A stretch of 64,000 nucleotides of DNA from Rhodococcus rhodnii (lineage in GTDB: Bacteria; Actinomycetota; Actinomycetes; Mycobacteriales; Pseudonocardiaceae): the NCBI GenBank assembly GCA_000720375.1, contig JOAA01000003.1, positions 62,001 to 126,000 of the forward strand. The letters run 5' to 3'. Below the pieces are notes generated by a model that worked only from the letters and a program-made list of their open reading frames with translations, did no database searches and was not told where the DNA came from. The translations under genes were made by a program, and so were the position numbers. Below, in pieces: positions 1 to 8,228 of the stretch. Numbering within the stretch: position 1 is the first letter of the stretch; each line of letters opens with the position of its first letter.

Positions 1-324
1 ATCCAGCGGGACGGCGACGCGCTCGCCCGGCTGATCGAGACGCTGCTACAGACGTCCGCGGAGCTGGTCGAGGGCAAGCACATCGAGCTGGCCCTGGACG
101 CCACGCAGCACCGCCTCGGTCTGGACCGCGCGACTGCCAAGCGCTACCTCAAGACCTTGGTGGACCCGACGGAAGGCTTGGTCGCCGACGGGTGGATGTC
201 GCCGGACGCGCTGCAGACCGTGGTCGAACTGCGCAACCGCTACTTCCCCGGCGCGTCGGAGCTCACCGTGCAGGCCGTGCTGGGCTCCGGGATCGTCGAC
301 GACGGACTGCTGCCCGCGTCATGA
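1..324 (+). CDS. C-terminal fragment of probable ABC-transporter substrate-binding protein
   Basis: The frame is open from base 1 to a TGA at 322-324, giving the last 107 residues of a protein that begins outside the window. The segment is helical, with a 'GLVADGWMSPDALQTVVELR' stretch followed by a short extended tail. This resembles the C-terminal helical part of NMT1/THI5/SsuA-type solute-binding proteins, where such a helix pair precedes the end. No signal peptide or lipobox can be judged because the N-terminus is missing. It converges with the MarR gene on the other strand, overlapping it by six bases. The family call rests on a weak general resemblance; only the coding frame is firm. 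Confidence 0.5.
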   Translation: MQRDGDALARLIETLLQTSAELVEGKHIELALDATQHRLGLDRATAKRYLKTLVDPTEGLVADGWMSPDALQTVVELRNRYFPGASELTVQAVLGSGIVDDGLLPAS

Positions 325-786
325 CTTCTTCGCGACCGCCCTGCGCTGGTGCTCGGTCACGTCCATGAAGGCGGCCTTGAACTGAGCGAACGCGTCCCGG
401 CCGAGTCTGCGGGCGTGCCGGTCCTGCAACGCGCTCATGATCTTGTCGGCGGCCTTCATCTGCTCGAGGCCACGGTCGGTCGGGCAGACCAGCTTCGCGC
501 GCCGGTCGGCCGGATCGGGGTGCCGCTGGACGTAACCGAGTCGCTCCAGCTCGTCCACGAGCGTGCCGATCACCTGCTTGTGCTGACCGGAAAGCCGGGC
601 AAGGTCGGTCGCGCGGACGCCCTCGGGATCCATGTACGCCATCACCGCGCCGTGCCGCGGCTGCAGATCGTCGAACCCCTTGGCGGCCAGCGCACTGAAC
701 AGTTCGTTCTGCACCGCGAACAGCAATCGCCCGGCCAGCACCCCGAGATCGGGGTTCGTCTTGTTCCGCTGTGCCCGGGTCGTCAT
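319..786 (-). CDS. MarR family transcriptional regulator
   Basis: This 155-residue protein has the usual MarR size. The recognition region reads 'ATDLARLSGQHKQVIGTLVDEL', typical of the MarR winged helix-turn-helix around residues 58-80. The wing carries the family signature 'DPADRRAKLV' near residues 90-100, followed by long C-terminal helices for dimerisation. MarR proteins are dimeric repressors or activators that respond to small phenolic or drug-like ligands. It reads in the same direction as the GntR/TetR gene 36 bases upstream, so the two may be co-transcribed. The ligand and targets cannot be seen from the sequence. Confidence 0.88.
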   Translation of the reverse strand: MTTRAQRNKTNPDLGVLAGRLLFAVQNELFSALAAKGFDDLQPRHGAVMAYMDPEGVRATDLARLSGQHKQVIGTLVDELERLGYVQRHPDPADRRAKLVCPTDRGLEQMKAADKIMSALQDRHARRLGRDAFAQFKAAFMDVTEHQRRAVAKKS

Positions 787-822
787 GTATTCCGCCTTTG
801 TGCCGTACCGGCCAGTAACCGG

Positions 823-1734
823 TCAGTGTAGTTCGCGGTCCCGCAGTTGCCGTTCCACCCCGTCGAGCAATAACCGCAGGCCGTACTCGAAGACTTTGTC
901 CAAGTCATAGTCGAAGTCTTCGGTCTTGATGAACTGCGCCATCGTCGGATACCTGCCGGTTTCCAGCAGCCGGTCAAGGGCGGCCTCCTCGGTCGCCATC
1001 CATTCCTCATGTGTCACCCCAGTGTCCTGCCGCGCCTGCATTTCGTCCTGCAACGTCAACGCGAGTCCACGGATATGGCCGAAAATACTCAGGTGCGTGT
1101 ACCACATGTCGGCCACGGGCAGGCCCAACCGGCGCAGCGCGGTCAATGTCCATTCGGTATACACGATCAGATTCGGTGATACGCGAGGCCGCGTCATCGA
1201 CATAGCCGCGGCCACCCATGGGTGACGGCGGCATACTGTCCACAACAGACGTCCAGCGATCTCGACACACTCTCGCCAGTCCGGCGGCATCCGCTCAGGG
1301 AACGGCTGCTCGGCGAACACAGCGTCGGCCATGTCCACCACGAGGTCCTCTTTGCTGTGCACGTGCCGGTACAACGACATCGTCGCCACCCCGAGGTCGG
1401 TGGCGATCCGGCGCATCGAGACCACGCCAAGGCCTTCCGCGTCGGCGATCGCGATGGCGGCTCGTACCACCCTTTCCCGGCCGAGGTCCGACTCCTTCGA
1501 GGATTTGCGCGCTGCCTGCGGCGCCGACCGGACGACCGTGCCCGCGCCCGGTTTCGTGTCCACGACGCCGTCGTCCTTCAGCGCTGCGATCACCTTGGTC
1601 GCGGTGGCCATGGCGACACCCCATTGCTGGGTGATCTGCCGGGTCGACGGGACCCGGTCACCGGGTTTGAGTTCACCGCGCGCGATCCGCGCCTTGATCT
1701 CCGCCGCGATCCGCTGGTAGGGCGCCTCAGCCAC
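823..1734 (-). CDS. Double-headed GntR/TetR transcriptional regulator
   Basis: The 303 residues contain two DNA-binding heads. Residues 1-70 are a GntR winged helix ('ARGELKPGDRVPSTRQITQQ', then a wing ending 'KPGAGTVV'). Residues 85-135 are a TetR helix-turn-helix ('RRIATDLGVATMSLYRHV'). Residues 140-300 form the all-helical TetR_C ligand-binding part with aromatic patches. Such hybrids occur in actinomycetes, often beside drug-modifying or export genes (family knowledge). It lies divergent from a decayed FAD monooxygenase, and two AGTGCACT palindromes in the shared intergenic region are obvious candidate operators. The monooxygenase may be its lost regulon member. ATG at 1734 begins directly at the GntR domain, supporting this start. 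Confidence 0.88.
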   Translation of the reverse strand: MAEAPYQRIAAEIKARIARGELKPGDRVPSTRQITQQWGVAMATATKVIAALKDDGVVDTKPGAGTVVRSAPQAARKSSKESDLGRERVVRAAIAIADAEGLGVVSMRRIATDLGVATMSLYRHVHSKEDLVVDMADAVFAEQPFPERMPPDWRECVEIAGRLLWTVCRRHPWVAAAMSMTRPRVSPNLIVYTEWTLTALRRLGLPVADMWYTHLSIFGHIRGLALTLQDEMQARQDTGVTHEEWMATEEAALDRLLETGRYPTMAQFIKTEDFDYDLDKVFEYGLRLLLDGVERQLRDRELH

Positions 1735-1746
1735 TGAATACCCCTC

Positions 1747-1813
1747 AGTGCACTAGTGCTCCGTCCGATCTGCCCAGCTTAACACCGTCTAGTGCACTAG
1801 TTTGCTGTACAGC
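1747..1813. promoter_or_regulatory. Palindromic operator cluster in divergent promoter
   Basis: The 107-base gap between the GntR/TetR gene and the relic monooxygenase has two copies of AGTGCACTAGT, at 1747-1757 and 1791-1801. The second lies in a perfect 12-base palindrome CTAGTGCACTAG (1789-1800). The palindrome centres are 44 bases apart, about four helical turns, which would suit cooperative binding on one face of DNA. A further perfect palindrome GCTGTACAGC lies at 1804-1813. Two palindrome types and a two-headed regulator are suggestive, but which head binds which site is inference. Confidence 0.6.
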
Positions 1814-1841
1814 GTACGAATGTCGCCTGTACGGTGTATTC

Positions 1842-2243
1842 ATGCGCACTGTACTGATCTCCGGCGCCGGTATCGCCGGGCTGTCACTGGCTTACTGGCT
1901 GACCGAATACGGCTTCCGCACGAGAAGTGGTCTCGCGAATGGGCTTGATGGACGCGATCCGCGCACCACACCGGAACGCACGGCATCGCGATCCTCAACG
2001 AGGCCGGCGAGCCGGTGGCCAGGATGGGCGGTGACGACTTCGGCGACTCCGGCGGGATCGTGGCCGAAATCGAGATCCTGCACGGTTTTCTGCCCCGCAC
2101 CCAGGCGAGGGATCTGGCTGCGTAACCAGTTCATGCGCTTGCTGCCGCACGTGCCGGGTCGCAAGAGGATGATGGGCGGCATCGAGAAGTCCGCCAACGC
2201 CATCACCCTCAAGCCATACACACGATCTGTCTCTCCCGCATGA
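1842..2243 (+). pseudogene. Decayed FAD-dependent aromatic monooxygenase
   Basis: The first 25 residues read as a classic FAD dinucleotide-binding start ('VLISGAGIAGLSLAYWLTEY'). The frame then jumps. About 70 bases on, the +2 frame encodes 'EPVARMGGDDFGDSGG' and 'AEIEILHGF', matching the residues after the FAD fold of class A monooxygenases. From about 2130 the original frame resumes with 'FMRLLPHVPGRKRMMGGIEK' and 'NAITLKPY', the C-terminal end of the same family. Pieces of beginning, middle and end are compressed into 400 bases, so large internal deletions and frameshifts have occurred. The intact ancestor would be about 380-400 residues. It sits where the GntR/TetR regulator's target gene would be expected. 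Confidence 0.75.
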
Positions 2244-2270
2244 TCGGTCTGTTGTGCGACCCTGTGAGGT

Positions 2271-2663
2271 ATGAGCGACGACCGGAACGTACTCGGCGGC
2301 GCCCTCGAGGAATGCGGCACTGACCCGGTGACCGGCTTCTACCGAGACGGCTGCTGCAACACCGGCCCGCAAGACGTGGGCAACCACACCGTATGCGCCG
2401 TGATGACCGGCGAGTTCCTGCAGCACCAGCGGGAAATCGGCAACGAGCTGACCACCGCAAGGCCGCAGCTGGGTTTCCCCGGTCTCAAGCCGGGAGACCG
2501 GTGGTGTGTCTGCGCTTCGCGCTGGCTGCAGTCCTATGAGGCCGGCGTCGCGGCGCCGGTGGTGCTCGCCGCGACGCATGCCCGTGCACTGGAAGTTGTT
2601 CCCCTGGAGGCCTTGCAGGAGAACGCGGTCGATGTCCCGGCCGATCCCAGTTCGCTGCTTTAA
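2271..2663 (+). CDS. DUF2237 family protein
   Basis: This 130-residue protein is soluble with no signal peptide. It begins 'NVLGGALEECGTDPVTGFYR' and contains 'DGCCNTGPQDVGNHTVCAVM' and a 'PGDRWCVCASRW' segment. These cysteine-bearing motifs define DUF2237, a small family of unknown function found in bacteria and algae. Four or more conserved cysteines could bind metal or form disulfides, but this is inference. It lies just downstream of the relic monooxygenase and overlaps the convergent deacetylase gene by four bases at its 3' end. The ATG at 2271 is preceded by GAGG. Confidence 0.82.
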   Translation: MSDDRNVLGGALEECGTDPVTGFYRDGCCNTGPQDVGNHTVCAVMTGEFLQHQREIGNELTTARPQLGFPGLKPGDRWCVCASRWLQSYEAGVAAPVVLAATHARALEVVPLEALQENAVDVPADPSSLL

Positions 2664-4039
2664 CGAATAGGCCGCCACGGCTGCGGGATTTGGTCCTCTG
2701 TGCCGAACGCGAGCGGGATCCGGTACGGCACCGGTGATTTCACGGTCGGAATCGGTTCACCGGAAGAGACATAACGGTCGGCGATCACCTGACCGGACGC
2801 GTCGACCACACCAAAGCAGTATCCGAGTTCCCGCGCTTTGTCGATTATCATCCCGGCGGCTTGCACCGTCGCCGCGCCGGACGGGGTGTCGATGGGCCCG
2901 TCGTGCATTCCGATGATCACGCCAGGTTTCAACTGGCGCACTATGTCGTCGCTGATGGCCTGCGCGGTCATCTCCGGCAGCCAGTCGGAAGTGTTGACGC
3001 GGTTGAGGAAGTACGTGTACCCCATCTCGATCAACAGCTTCCGCACGGCCGGGTTCGATCCGCCGAACGGCGGCCGGATGCCCTTGAAATCGATCGGCGC
3101 GCCCGCGTCGGCCAGCACCTTTTCGTTGCGCAGCACCTCTTCCCGGTTCTGCTCGGGCGTGAGCTGGTCCATGTGGACATGCGAGTAGGTGTGGTTGAGT
3201 TCCACATGTCCTTCACGTGCTTGGAATCTGGCCCACTGCGGGTTGGCTTCGACGCGCACGCCGTTGTCGAAGAACACCCCGAGCACCTGCTTGTCCCTCA
3301 GCACACGCAACAGCTCCGGCCGATAGATCGACGTTCCGTCGTCGAAGGTGAACGCGATCCGCCGGTCGCACGAGTTGTCGATCTGCGGTTTCGTGCCGAC
3401 GTCCGAGCGTGCCGCGGCGGCGAGGACGGCCAGGCGTTGCCGCGGCTTGAGCCGGAACTCGGTGGCTGCTTTGTCCACTGTGCTCAGGAAGTCCGCTTTA
3501 CCGCGGAACGGTTCGGACTTCCACACCACGTCCTGCATCGTGCATCCGTCAGCGCGCTGCGGGTTCCGGACTCCGGAATCGTGTCGGCCGTATGAAATCG
3601 TTTGTTCCGTCGACCAGCCGTTCGGACAGGCATCCCGCGCCGGGATCACGTCCGTGCGCGGAACACCGTTGACTGTCACGGTGTTGACGAGCCGGTCGGG
3701 CACGTCTGTCGCGACGTTCACAACCACGCGGATCGGCGGATAGGACGAACGTGCTGGCAGAGCGTCACTTCGCTGGCATGTGGTTCCGGTGCAGCTCCAT
3801 CCTTCGCCGGCAACGGCGGTCGCAGTCAGTCCGGCGGGAAGTGCGTCGCTGACCGTGACCGGGCCTGCTGCTGGGGATCTGCCGGGATTGGTGACCGTGA
3901 TGGTGGCGTACGCGGCCACCATGCCGGGCATGAAGTGCGACGGTGCGTGATTGACCGAGACTGTCAAAGGTTGTGCGGCATTCGCGGGGACTCCGACCGC
4001 CAGAACGAGGATGGCGGCGCCGATCAAGGACCTGATCAT
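2660..4039 (-). CDS. Secreted polysaccharide deacetylase with DUF11 repeat
   Basis: The 459-residue protein has a Sec signal peptide (residues 1-21, ending ANA-A). Next comes a DUF11-type beta-sandwich at about 25-115 ('ITVTNPGRSPAAGPVTVSDA'), then a NodB carbohydrate-esterase family 4 domain at about 220-430. NodB motifs are visible: TFDDG (catalytic and metal Asp), NHTYSHVH (metal His pair) and RPPFGG. These enzymes remove N- or O-acetyl groups from chitin-like or cell-wall glycans. DUF11 repeats usually act as cell-surface spacers. The gene ends beyond the convergent DUF2237 stop, and its start lies 31 bases downstream of the membrane glycosyltransferase stop, so the two probably form one transcript working on envelope glycan. 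Confidence 0.88.
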   Translation of the reverse strand: MIRSLIGAAILVLAVGVPANAAQPLTVSVNHAPSHFMPGMVAAYATITVTNPGRSPAAGPVTVSDALPAGLTATAVAGEGWSCTGTTCQRSDALPARSSYPPIRVVVNVATDVPDRLVNTVTVNGVPRTDVIPARDACPNGWSTEQTISYGRHDSGVRNPQRADGCTMQDVVWKSEPFRGKADFLSTVDKAATEFRLKPRQRLAVLAAAARSDVGTKPQIDNSCDRRIAFTFDDGTSIYRPELLRVLRDKQVLGVFFDNGVRVEANPQWARFQAREGHVELNHTYSHVHMDQLTPEQNREEVLRNEKVLADAGAPIDFKGIRPPFGGSNPAVRKLLIEMGYTYFLNRVNTSDWLPEMTAQAISDDIVRQLKPGVIIGMHDGPIDTPSGAATVQAAGMIIDKARELGYCFGVVDASGQVIADRYVSSGEPIPTVKSPVPYRIPLAFGTEDQIPQPWRPIR

Positions 4040-4070
4040 GTCACCCCCAATAGTTCGGAAGGTTTCCTAA

Positions 4071-5222
4071 TCAGTCTCCCGTCGGCGTCAAGGGCCGCCG
4101 GGTCTCCAGCACCAGTTCCCGGGTGACCAGCACGAGCGCGGCGAGCATCGCCAGCGCCAGCCACTTGAGGTCCACTCCCGCGCGTCCGAACAGGAAAGGC
4201 GTATACGAGAAGAACGACGCGAACTGGACGAGCAGCGGCACCGGCCAAAGCCTGCGCGGGAAGTAGAACGCGACGATCACCGAAAGCGCATCGGCCAGGT
4301 AGAAGTAGCGTTCGTGCATCGCGGGCAGGAAGAACGGCACGAGGATCGCGAAGATCGTTGCGAGCAGGACAACCCGTGGGATCGTCAACGTCATCCGGCT
4401 CGCCACGACACCGAGTATCACGACCAACACCAGCGTTCCGGTGAACAGCACACCGGCATTCCTGATCAGGTCCGCCGAGTTGGTGACGGTGAGGAACTGG
4501 TAGATGTTCGGCGCGTTCAACGTCAGCCGCGTGTACTCCCCTGCTTGATCGACGTACACCGACAGCAACTGCACCGGATTCGCGCCGACAAGCAACGCGG
4601 GCCCGTCGAGCAACAACACAACGCCGGGCACGACGAGCAGCCCGGGCCAGGGCACCTTGCGCAGCAGCACAAGAATCAGCAACAGCGGGAACAGGAACAC
4701 GATCTGCAGCTTGAAAGCCAACGCGAGCCCGAAGAACACACACGCCAGCCAGGGCCGCGAACGTACCGCGTAGTACACCGCGCCGACCCCGAACGCGGCG
4801 TAGATCGAATCGCACTGGCCCCACATGGCGCCGTTGGTCACGACGGTGGGTAGCAAACTGACCGTGACCGCTGCCAGGAAAGGCACCCAGCCACGCGGAT
4901 ACTTCAGCGCGACGAGTTTGTAGGTGTAGAACGCCAGCAGCAGGTCGAACAGGATCGAGATGGCCTTCACGCCGAGCAGGGTCGGCACCGGCAGGTAGGT
5001 CAGCATCGCGAGCAGATACAGATACGGAACGTTGTAGTTGGCGAATTCGTATCGCAGGGCGGAAAAGCCGCCGTTGGCCTTGATGAAGTCGTACCACTGC
5101 GCCACGAAGGCCCGGTAGTCCATCGACTGGAAGTCCACGAGCACCAGCCGGACGGCGAGGGTGAGCGACACGATCGCGGCGGCGACGAGGAATGCCTGGC
5201 CAGGGCGGGCTATACGGATCAC
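4071..5222 (-). CDS. Polytopic membrane glycosyltransferase (GT87/mannosyltransferase-like)
   Basis: The protein (about 383 residues from GTG at 5222) is almost entirely hydrophobic, with roughly 9-11 transmembrane segments. A conserved-looking extracytoplasmic loop follows the first helix ('LDFQSMDYRAFVAQWYDF' in outline). This is the architecture of polyprenyl-phosphate-dependent GT-C glycosyltransferases of the GT87/DUF2029 and mannosyltransferase type, which add sugars outside the membrane. An ATG at 5381 would extend it by 53 residues but would overlap the divergent lyase start and add a non-family hydrophilic head, so I prefer a start just before the first membrane helix. It is followed by the secreted deacetylase, suggesting a shared cell-surface glycan role. 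Confidence 0.65.
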   Translation of the reverse strand: MIRIARPGQAFLVAAAIVSLTLAVRLVLVDFQSMDYRAFVAQWYDFIKANGGFSALRYEFANYNVPYLYLLAMLTYLPVPTLLGVKAISILFDLLLAFYTYKLVALKYPRGWVPFLAAVTVSLLPTVVTNGAMWGQCDSIYAAFGVGAVYYAVRSRPWLACVFFGLALAFKLQIVFLFPLLLILVLLRKVPWPGLLVVPGVVLLLDGPALLVGANPVQLLSVYVDQAGEYTRLTLNAPNIYQFLTVTNSADLIRNAGVLFTGTLVLVVILGVVASRMTLTIPRVVLLATIFAILVPFFLPAMHERYFYLADALSVIVAFYFPRRLWPVPLLVQFASFFSYTPFLFGRAGVDLKWLALAMLAALVLVTRELVLETRRPLTPTGD

Positions 5223-5371
5223 CCGGTCGACAACACCAGATGGAGCTGGACGCCAACTGGGAGCTCGCTGAGCGTTTGATCGAAATGCCCGGTTCTCTTG
5301 ACGGCCATGGTCCAGACCACACACACTGAGCGTGACCCAACCGCCGCCACCGGAACGTTCAAAGGAGAACG
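5223..5371. promoter_or_regulatory. Divergent promoter region
   Basis: About 150 bases separate the membrane glycosyltransferase and the alginate-lyase-like gene. A TTGACG box lies at 5298-5303 on the plus strand with a weak CACACT 18 bases later. AAAGGAGAACG just before the ATG at 5372 is a clear ribosome-binding site for the plus-strand gene. No convincing operator was seen. Confidence 0.35.
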
Positions 5372-6550
5372 ATGCCTGCATCCGGTCGCCGCTTAGGGCT
5401 GCTTTCCGGCGTTCTGACCCTGCTCATCGCCTTCGCGGTACCCGCGGTTCCGGCAAGCGCGGCCCCTGCGGTCTTCACCCATCCCGGTGTGATGGTCAGC
5501 CGTGCCCAGCTGGATTTCGTCCGCGGCCGCGTCAACGCGAACGCCCAGCCATGGCGCAACGCCTACAACCAGATGGCGGGCAGTCAGTACGGATCCCTGT
5601 CCCGCACGCCAAGGCCACGTGCGGTGGTCGAGTGCGGCCCGTACTCCAACCCGAACCTGGGCTGCACAGACGAACGCCAGGACGCGATCGCCGCGTACAC
5701 CCTGGCATTGATGTGGTACATCACCCAGAACTCCCAGTACGCCACGAAGTCCATCCAGATCATGGACGCGTGGTCGAACACGATCCGCGACCACACGAAC
5801 TCCAACGCACCCCTGCAGACCGCGTGGTCGGCGGCGTCGTGGACGAAGGCCGCGGAGATCATCAAGCACACGTACTCGAGCTGGCCGAACTCCGGGCGGT
5901 TCGGCACGATGCTGCGCAACGTGTACCTGCCGGAGATCGTGAACGGCCGGGCGAACACGAACGGCAACTGGGAACTGACCATGATGGAGGCTTCGCTCGG
6001 AATCGCGGTGTTCCTTGAGGACCGTGCCGTCTACGACAAGGCAGTGGGTATCTTCCGAACCCGAGTGCCCGCGTTCATCTACCTGCCCAGCGACGGCGCC
6101 CTGCCTCGAACCCCGCCGGGCAGCGGAATCGACACAAGGGCGGAGATCATCTCCTACTGGCACAACCAATCGACGTTCGTCGAAGGCCTGAGCCAGGAAA
6201 CCTGCCGAGACTTCACCCATACCGGCTACGGAATCGCGTCGATAGCGGCATTCGCCGAGACAACCCGGATCCAGGGCCAGGACCTGTACCCGGAAATCGG
6301 TGACCGCCTGCGCACCGCACTGGGCTTCCACACCCGGTACGAGCGTGAAGGCCCGCCGTCGTGGCTGTGCGGCGGTGCGATCAAGCGCGGCCTCGGCCCG
6401 GTGACGGAGGTCGGCATGAACCACTTCGTGACACGCCAGGGCATCACCATGCCCAACACCCAAGCGTGGACCGAAGCCGGCCGTCCCCACGGCTCGAACA
6501 ACCTGTTCGTCGCGTGGTACACCCTGACCCACGCCAACAACCCAAGCTAG
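5372..6550 (+). CDS. Secreted alginate-lyase family protein
   Basis: The 392-residue protein starts after a strong ribosome-binding site (AAAGGAG). It has a Sec signal peptide, residues 1-30, with likely cleavage at ASA-A. The mature part is the alpha/alpha barrel of the alginate_lyase Pfam family. Recognisable segments are 'NTNGNWELTMMEA' near residue 190, 'ISYWHNQSTF' and 'QETCRDFTHTGYG' near residue 270, with conserved Asn, His and Tyr residues where this family places its catalytic groups. Family members degrade uronic-acid polysaccharides by beta-elimination, but many actinomycete homologues have unknown substrates. It is divergent from the glycosyltransferase/deacetylase pair, so it may trim or scavenge related polymer. 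Confidence 0.82.
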   Translation: MPASGRRLGLLSGVLTLLIAFAVPAVPASAAPAVFTHPGVMVSRAQLDFVRGRVNANAQPWRNAYNQMAGSQYGSLSRTPRPRAVVECGPYSNPNLGCTDERQDAIAAYTLALMWYITQNSQYATKSIQIMDAWSNTIRDHTNSNAPLQTAWSAASWTKAAEIIKHTYSSWPNSGRFGTMLRNVYLPEIVNGRANTNGNWELTMMEASLGIAVFLEDRAVYDKAVGIFRTRVPAFIYLPSDGALPRTPPGSGIDTRAEIISYWHNQSTFVEGLSQETCRDFTHTGYGIASIAAFAETTRIQGQDLYPEIGDRLRTALGFHTRYEREGPPSWLCGGAIKRGLGPVTEVGMNHFVTRQGITMPNTQAWTEAGRPHGSNNLFVAWYTLTHANNPS

Positions 6551-6557
6551 GTCCCCC

Positions 6558-6610
6558 GATCCCCCAGCTCGCTGGTAGGTTCGTTTCGCAGACCAACGAA
6601 CTGGGGGATC
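6558..6610 (+). promoter_or_regulatory. Hairpin enclosing the ribosome-binding site of the next gene
   Basis: GATCCCCCAG (6558-6567) is exactly complementary to CTGGGGGATC (6601-6610). The right arm contains GGGGGA (6603-6608), the ribosome-binding site for the ATG at 6614. Pairing would mask translation initiation, and inner segments TGGT (6573) and ACCA (6592) could extend the fold. It could act as a translational switch or partly as a terminator for the lyase gene; neither is shown. Confidence 0.45.
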
Positions 6611-6613
6611 ACC

Positions 6614-7147
6614 ATGTACGCGATGCAGTACGCGATCACACTGCCCACTGATTACGACATGGGCATCATCCGGCACAGGGTGGCGACACGCGGCCACATG
6701 ATGGACAACTTCGAAGGCCTGGGGTTCAAGGCTTACCTGATCCGCTCGGTCGCCGACGGGTCGCCGGTGAACGAGTACGCGCCTTTCTACGTCTGGAACG
6801 ATGTGGCTGGCATGGGGCGTTTCCTGTGGGGTGGTGGCGGTTTCCAAGGCATAGTCCGGGATTTCGGGCGGCCCGTCGTGCGCCACTGGACTGGCGTGAC
6901 GCTCGAGTTCGGTCCGGCGGATGTGGCGCGGTCCGCTTCTCGTACTGCGACTCCGATTCCTGAGGGAGTCGACTTGACGGAGTTTGTCGCGGAGGCTGTG
7001 CGACCGTTGAAGGACCTTGCTTCGGCGGATTCGTTGTATGCCACGGCAATCGCGGTCGACCCGCACCACTGGGAACTAGTGCATTTCACGTTGTACTCGG
7101 ACACGGCGGCGGACCGCTACGAGGTCCTGCACCTGTCCCGCCCCTGA
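6614..7147 (+). CDS. DUF4865 family protein
   Basis: The 177-residue soluble protein begins 'MYAMQYAITLPTDYDMGIIR' and contains 'GLGFKAYLIRSV', 'YAPFYVWNDVAGMGRFLWG' and 'RPVVRHWTGV', the hallmarks of DUF4865. The family is of unknown function and looks like a dimeric ferredoxin-like (ABM/EthD-type) fold, often found near monooxygenases or LysR genes (family knowledge, recalled only generally). It is 63 bases after the lyase gene on the same strand, with its ribosome-binding site in the right arm of a 10-base-pair hairpin. No membrane segments or cofactor motifs are visible. Confidence 0.82.
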   Translation: MYAMQYAITLPTDYDMGIIRHRVATRGHMMDNFEGLGFKAYLIRSVADGSPVNEYAPFYVWNDVAGMGRFLWGGGGFQGIVRDFGRPVVRHWTGVTLEFGPADVARSASRTATPIPEGVDLTEFVAEAVRPLKDLASADSLYATAIAVDPHHWELVHFTLYSDTAADRYEVLHLSRP

Positions 7148-7166
7148 CAGTCCTGCCCGTCCGCTC

Positions 7167-7200
7167 GATCGGCTGTGGACAACCAGGGCCACAGCCGATC
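7167..7200. terminator. Bidirectional terminator between convergent genes
   Basis: A perfect 12-base inverted repeat, GATCGGCTGTGG (7167-7178) and CCACAGCCGATC (7189-7200), has a 10-base loop. It lies between the DUF4865 gene and the convergent phosphotransferase gene. No long T run follows, as is usual in actinomycetes. Confidence 0.7.
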
Positions 7201-7281
7201 TTGAAACCCAGGTTTGTCGGTCCCTCTCGGTAGACTGGATTCCGGGGGCCGGAGGCCGCCCAGCCACCTCGCGCACAGGTG

Positions 7282-8202
7282 CTAAGCGTTCGCTCGGCGG
7301 AGGCGTTCGGCTGCCTGTTGCTGCAGCGCATCGCAGGACAACGGCGCGGTGCCGTGCAGTACTTCCCATCGGGCGTTGTGCGAAACGGTCCACAGGCTCG
7401 CCGCCCACGCGACCTCCAGCTCCACGGCCGTAAACGACCGACCCCGAATGTCCTGATAGGACGCAATAAAAGCCTCGGAACTCGCGATCGGCGCCAGCGC
7501 GGGAGGTCCGGAGTTGGCGAAAGCCCCGCTCGCCGCTCCCACCAGCGCAGCCTCCGGCTGCCACGCCAAACTGTCCCAGTCGTGCACCACCCACACCTCG
7601 CAACCATGCCACCGGAGATTCTGCGCCTCGTAATCCCCGTGGCCCAGCACGCACGGCAAACCAGCAGCGAGCAGCCGCGCGCGAATCCGCGAAGCCGTGT
7701 CAATGACGTACGCGGGAACAGCACTCTGGTCACGTTCATCGAGGAAGTCGATAGCCGGCCACAGTCCGGAATCCGTGTGGTCCCAGCGCAACCAGCGCGG
7801 ATTCGGCAGCGGCGGCGCGACGGTCACATCTGACAGTCCGATCATCAGCGCGGCGAACACTTCCGCGTACAGCACCGCCACGTCCGGCGAATCCCCACGC
7901 AACACCTCGCCGCCGGGCCGGTATTCCTCGGCATGCACGGCCAGCGAGCCGACATTGACCGCCGTTGTGAGCGGCCTGGCGCATGGCAGCCCGCGCTCGG
8001 CCAACCGTGCCTGCGCTGCGACACACGAAGCAGCCCGGCCTTCATCGGCACGCGCTTTGACCACGACTTCCGTCCCGTCGGCCAACCGCAGGCCGAACAC
8101 CATGGATATCTGCTGTGCCTGGAACAGCACGTCGACGGGTTCGCCACCCAGTTGATCCACGCACCAAGCAGGCAACCACTCCGGCAACTCGTTCAAGCCC
8201 AT
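7282..8202 (-). CDS. APH-type phosphotransferase
   Basis: The 306-residue protein has the bilobal aminoglycoside/choline-kinase fold. Its N-lobe includes 'GTEVVVKAR' with the ATP-contacting Lys near residue 50. The catalytic loop 'GHGDYEAQNLRW' (Brenner motif HGDxxxxN) lies near residue 195 and the metal-binding 'VHDWDSL' about 15 residues later. Such kinases phosphorylate antibiotics, choline, homoserine or sugars; the substrate cannot be read from the sequence. Its start is 26 bases downstream of the MocR gene's stop on the same strand, so the two are probably one transcript. No resistance-gene context is evident. A general 'phosphotransferase' label is safest. Confidence 0.85.
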   Translation of the reverse strand: MGLNELPEWLPAWCVDQLGGEPVDVLFQAQQISMVFGLRLADGTEVVVKARADEGRAASCVAAQARLAERGLPCARPLTTAVNVGSLAVHAEEYRPGGEVLRGDSPDVAVLYAEVFAALMIGLSDVTVAPPLPNPRWLRWDHTDSGLWPAIDFLDERDQSAVPAYVIDTASRIRARLLAAGLPCVLGHGDYEAQNLRWHGCEVWVVHDWDSLAWQPEAALVGAASGAFANSGPPALAPIASSEAFIASYQDIRGRSFTAVELEVAWAASLWTVSHNARWEVLHGTAPLSCDALQQQAAERLRRANA

Positions 8203-8228
8203 GATGAAACTCTGCCATGCCCCGCCAC

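Noticed and set aside
5223..5381. N-terminal extension of the membrane glycosyltransferase to ATG 5381
   Set aside because: It would overlap the divergent lyase start and fill the whole promoter region, adding a hydrophilic head not seen in the family.
5393..7069. 558-codon minus-strand open frame over the alginate-lyase and DUF4865 genes
   Set aside because: The plus-strand genes have signal peptide, family motifs and ribosome-binding sites; the antisense frame has none.
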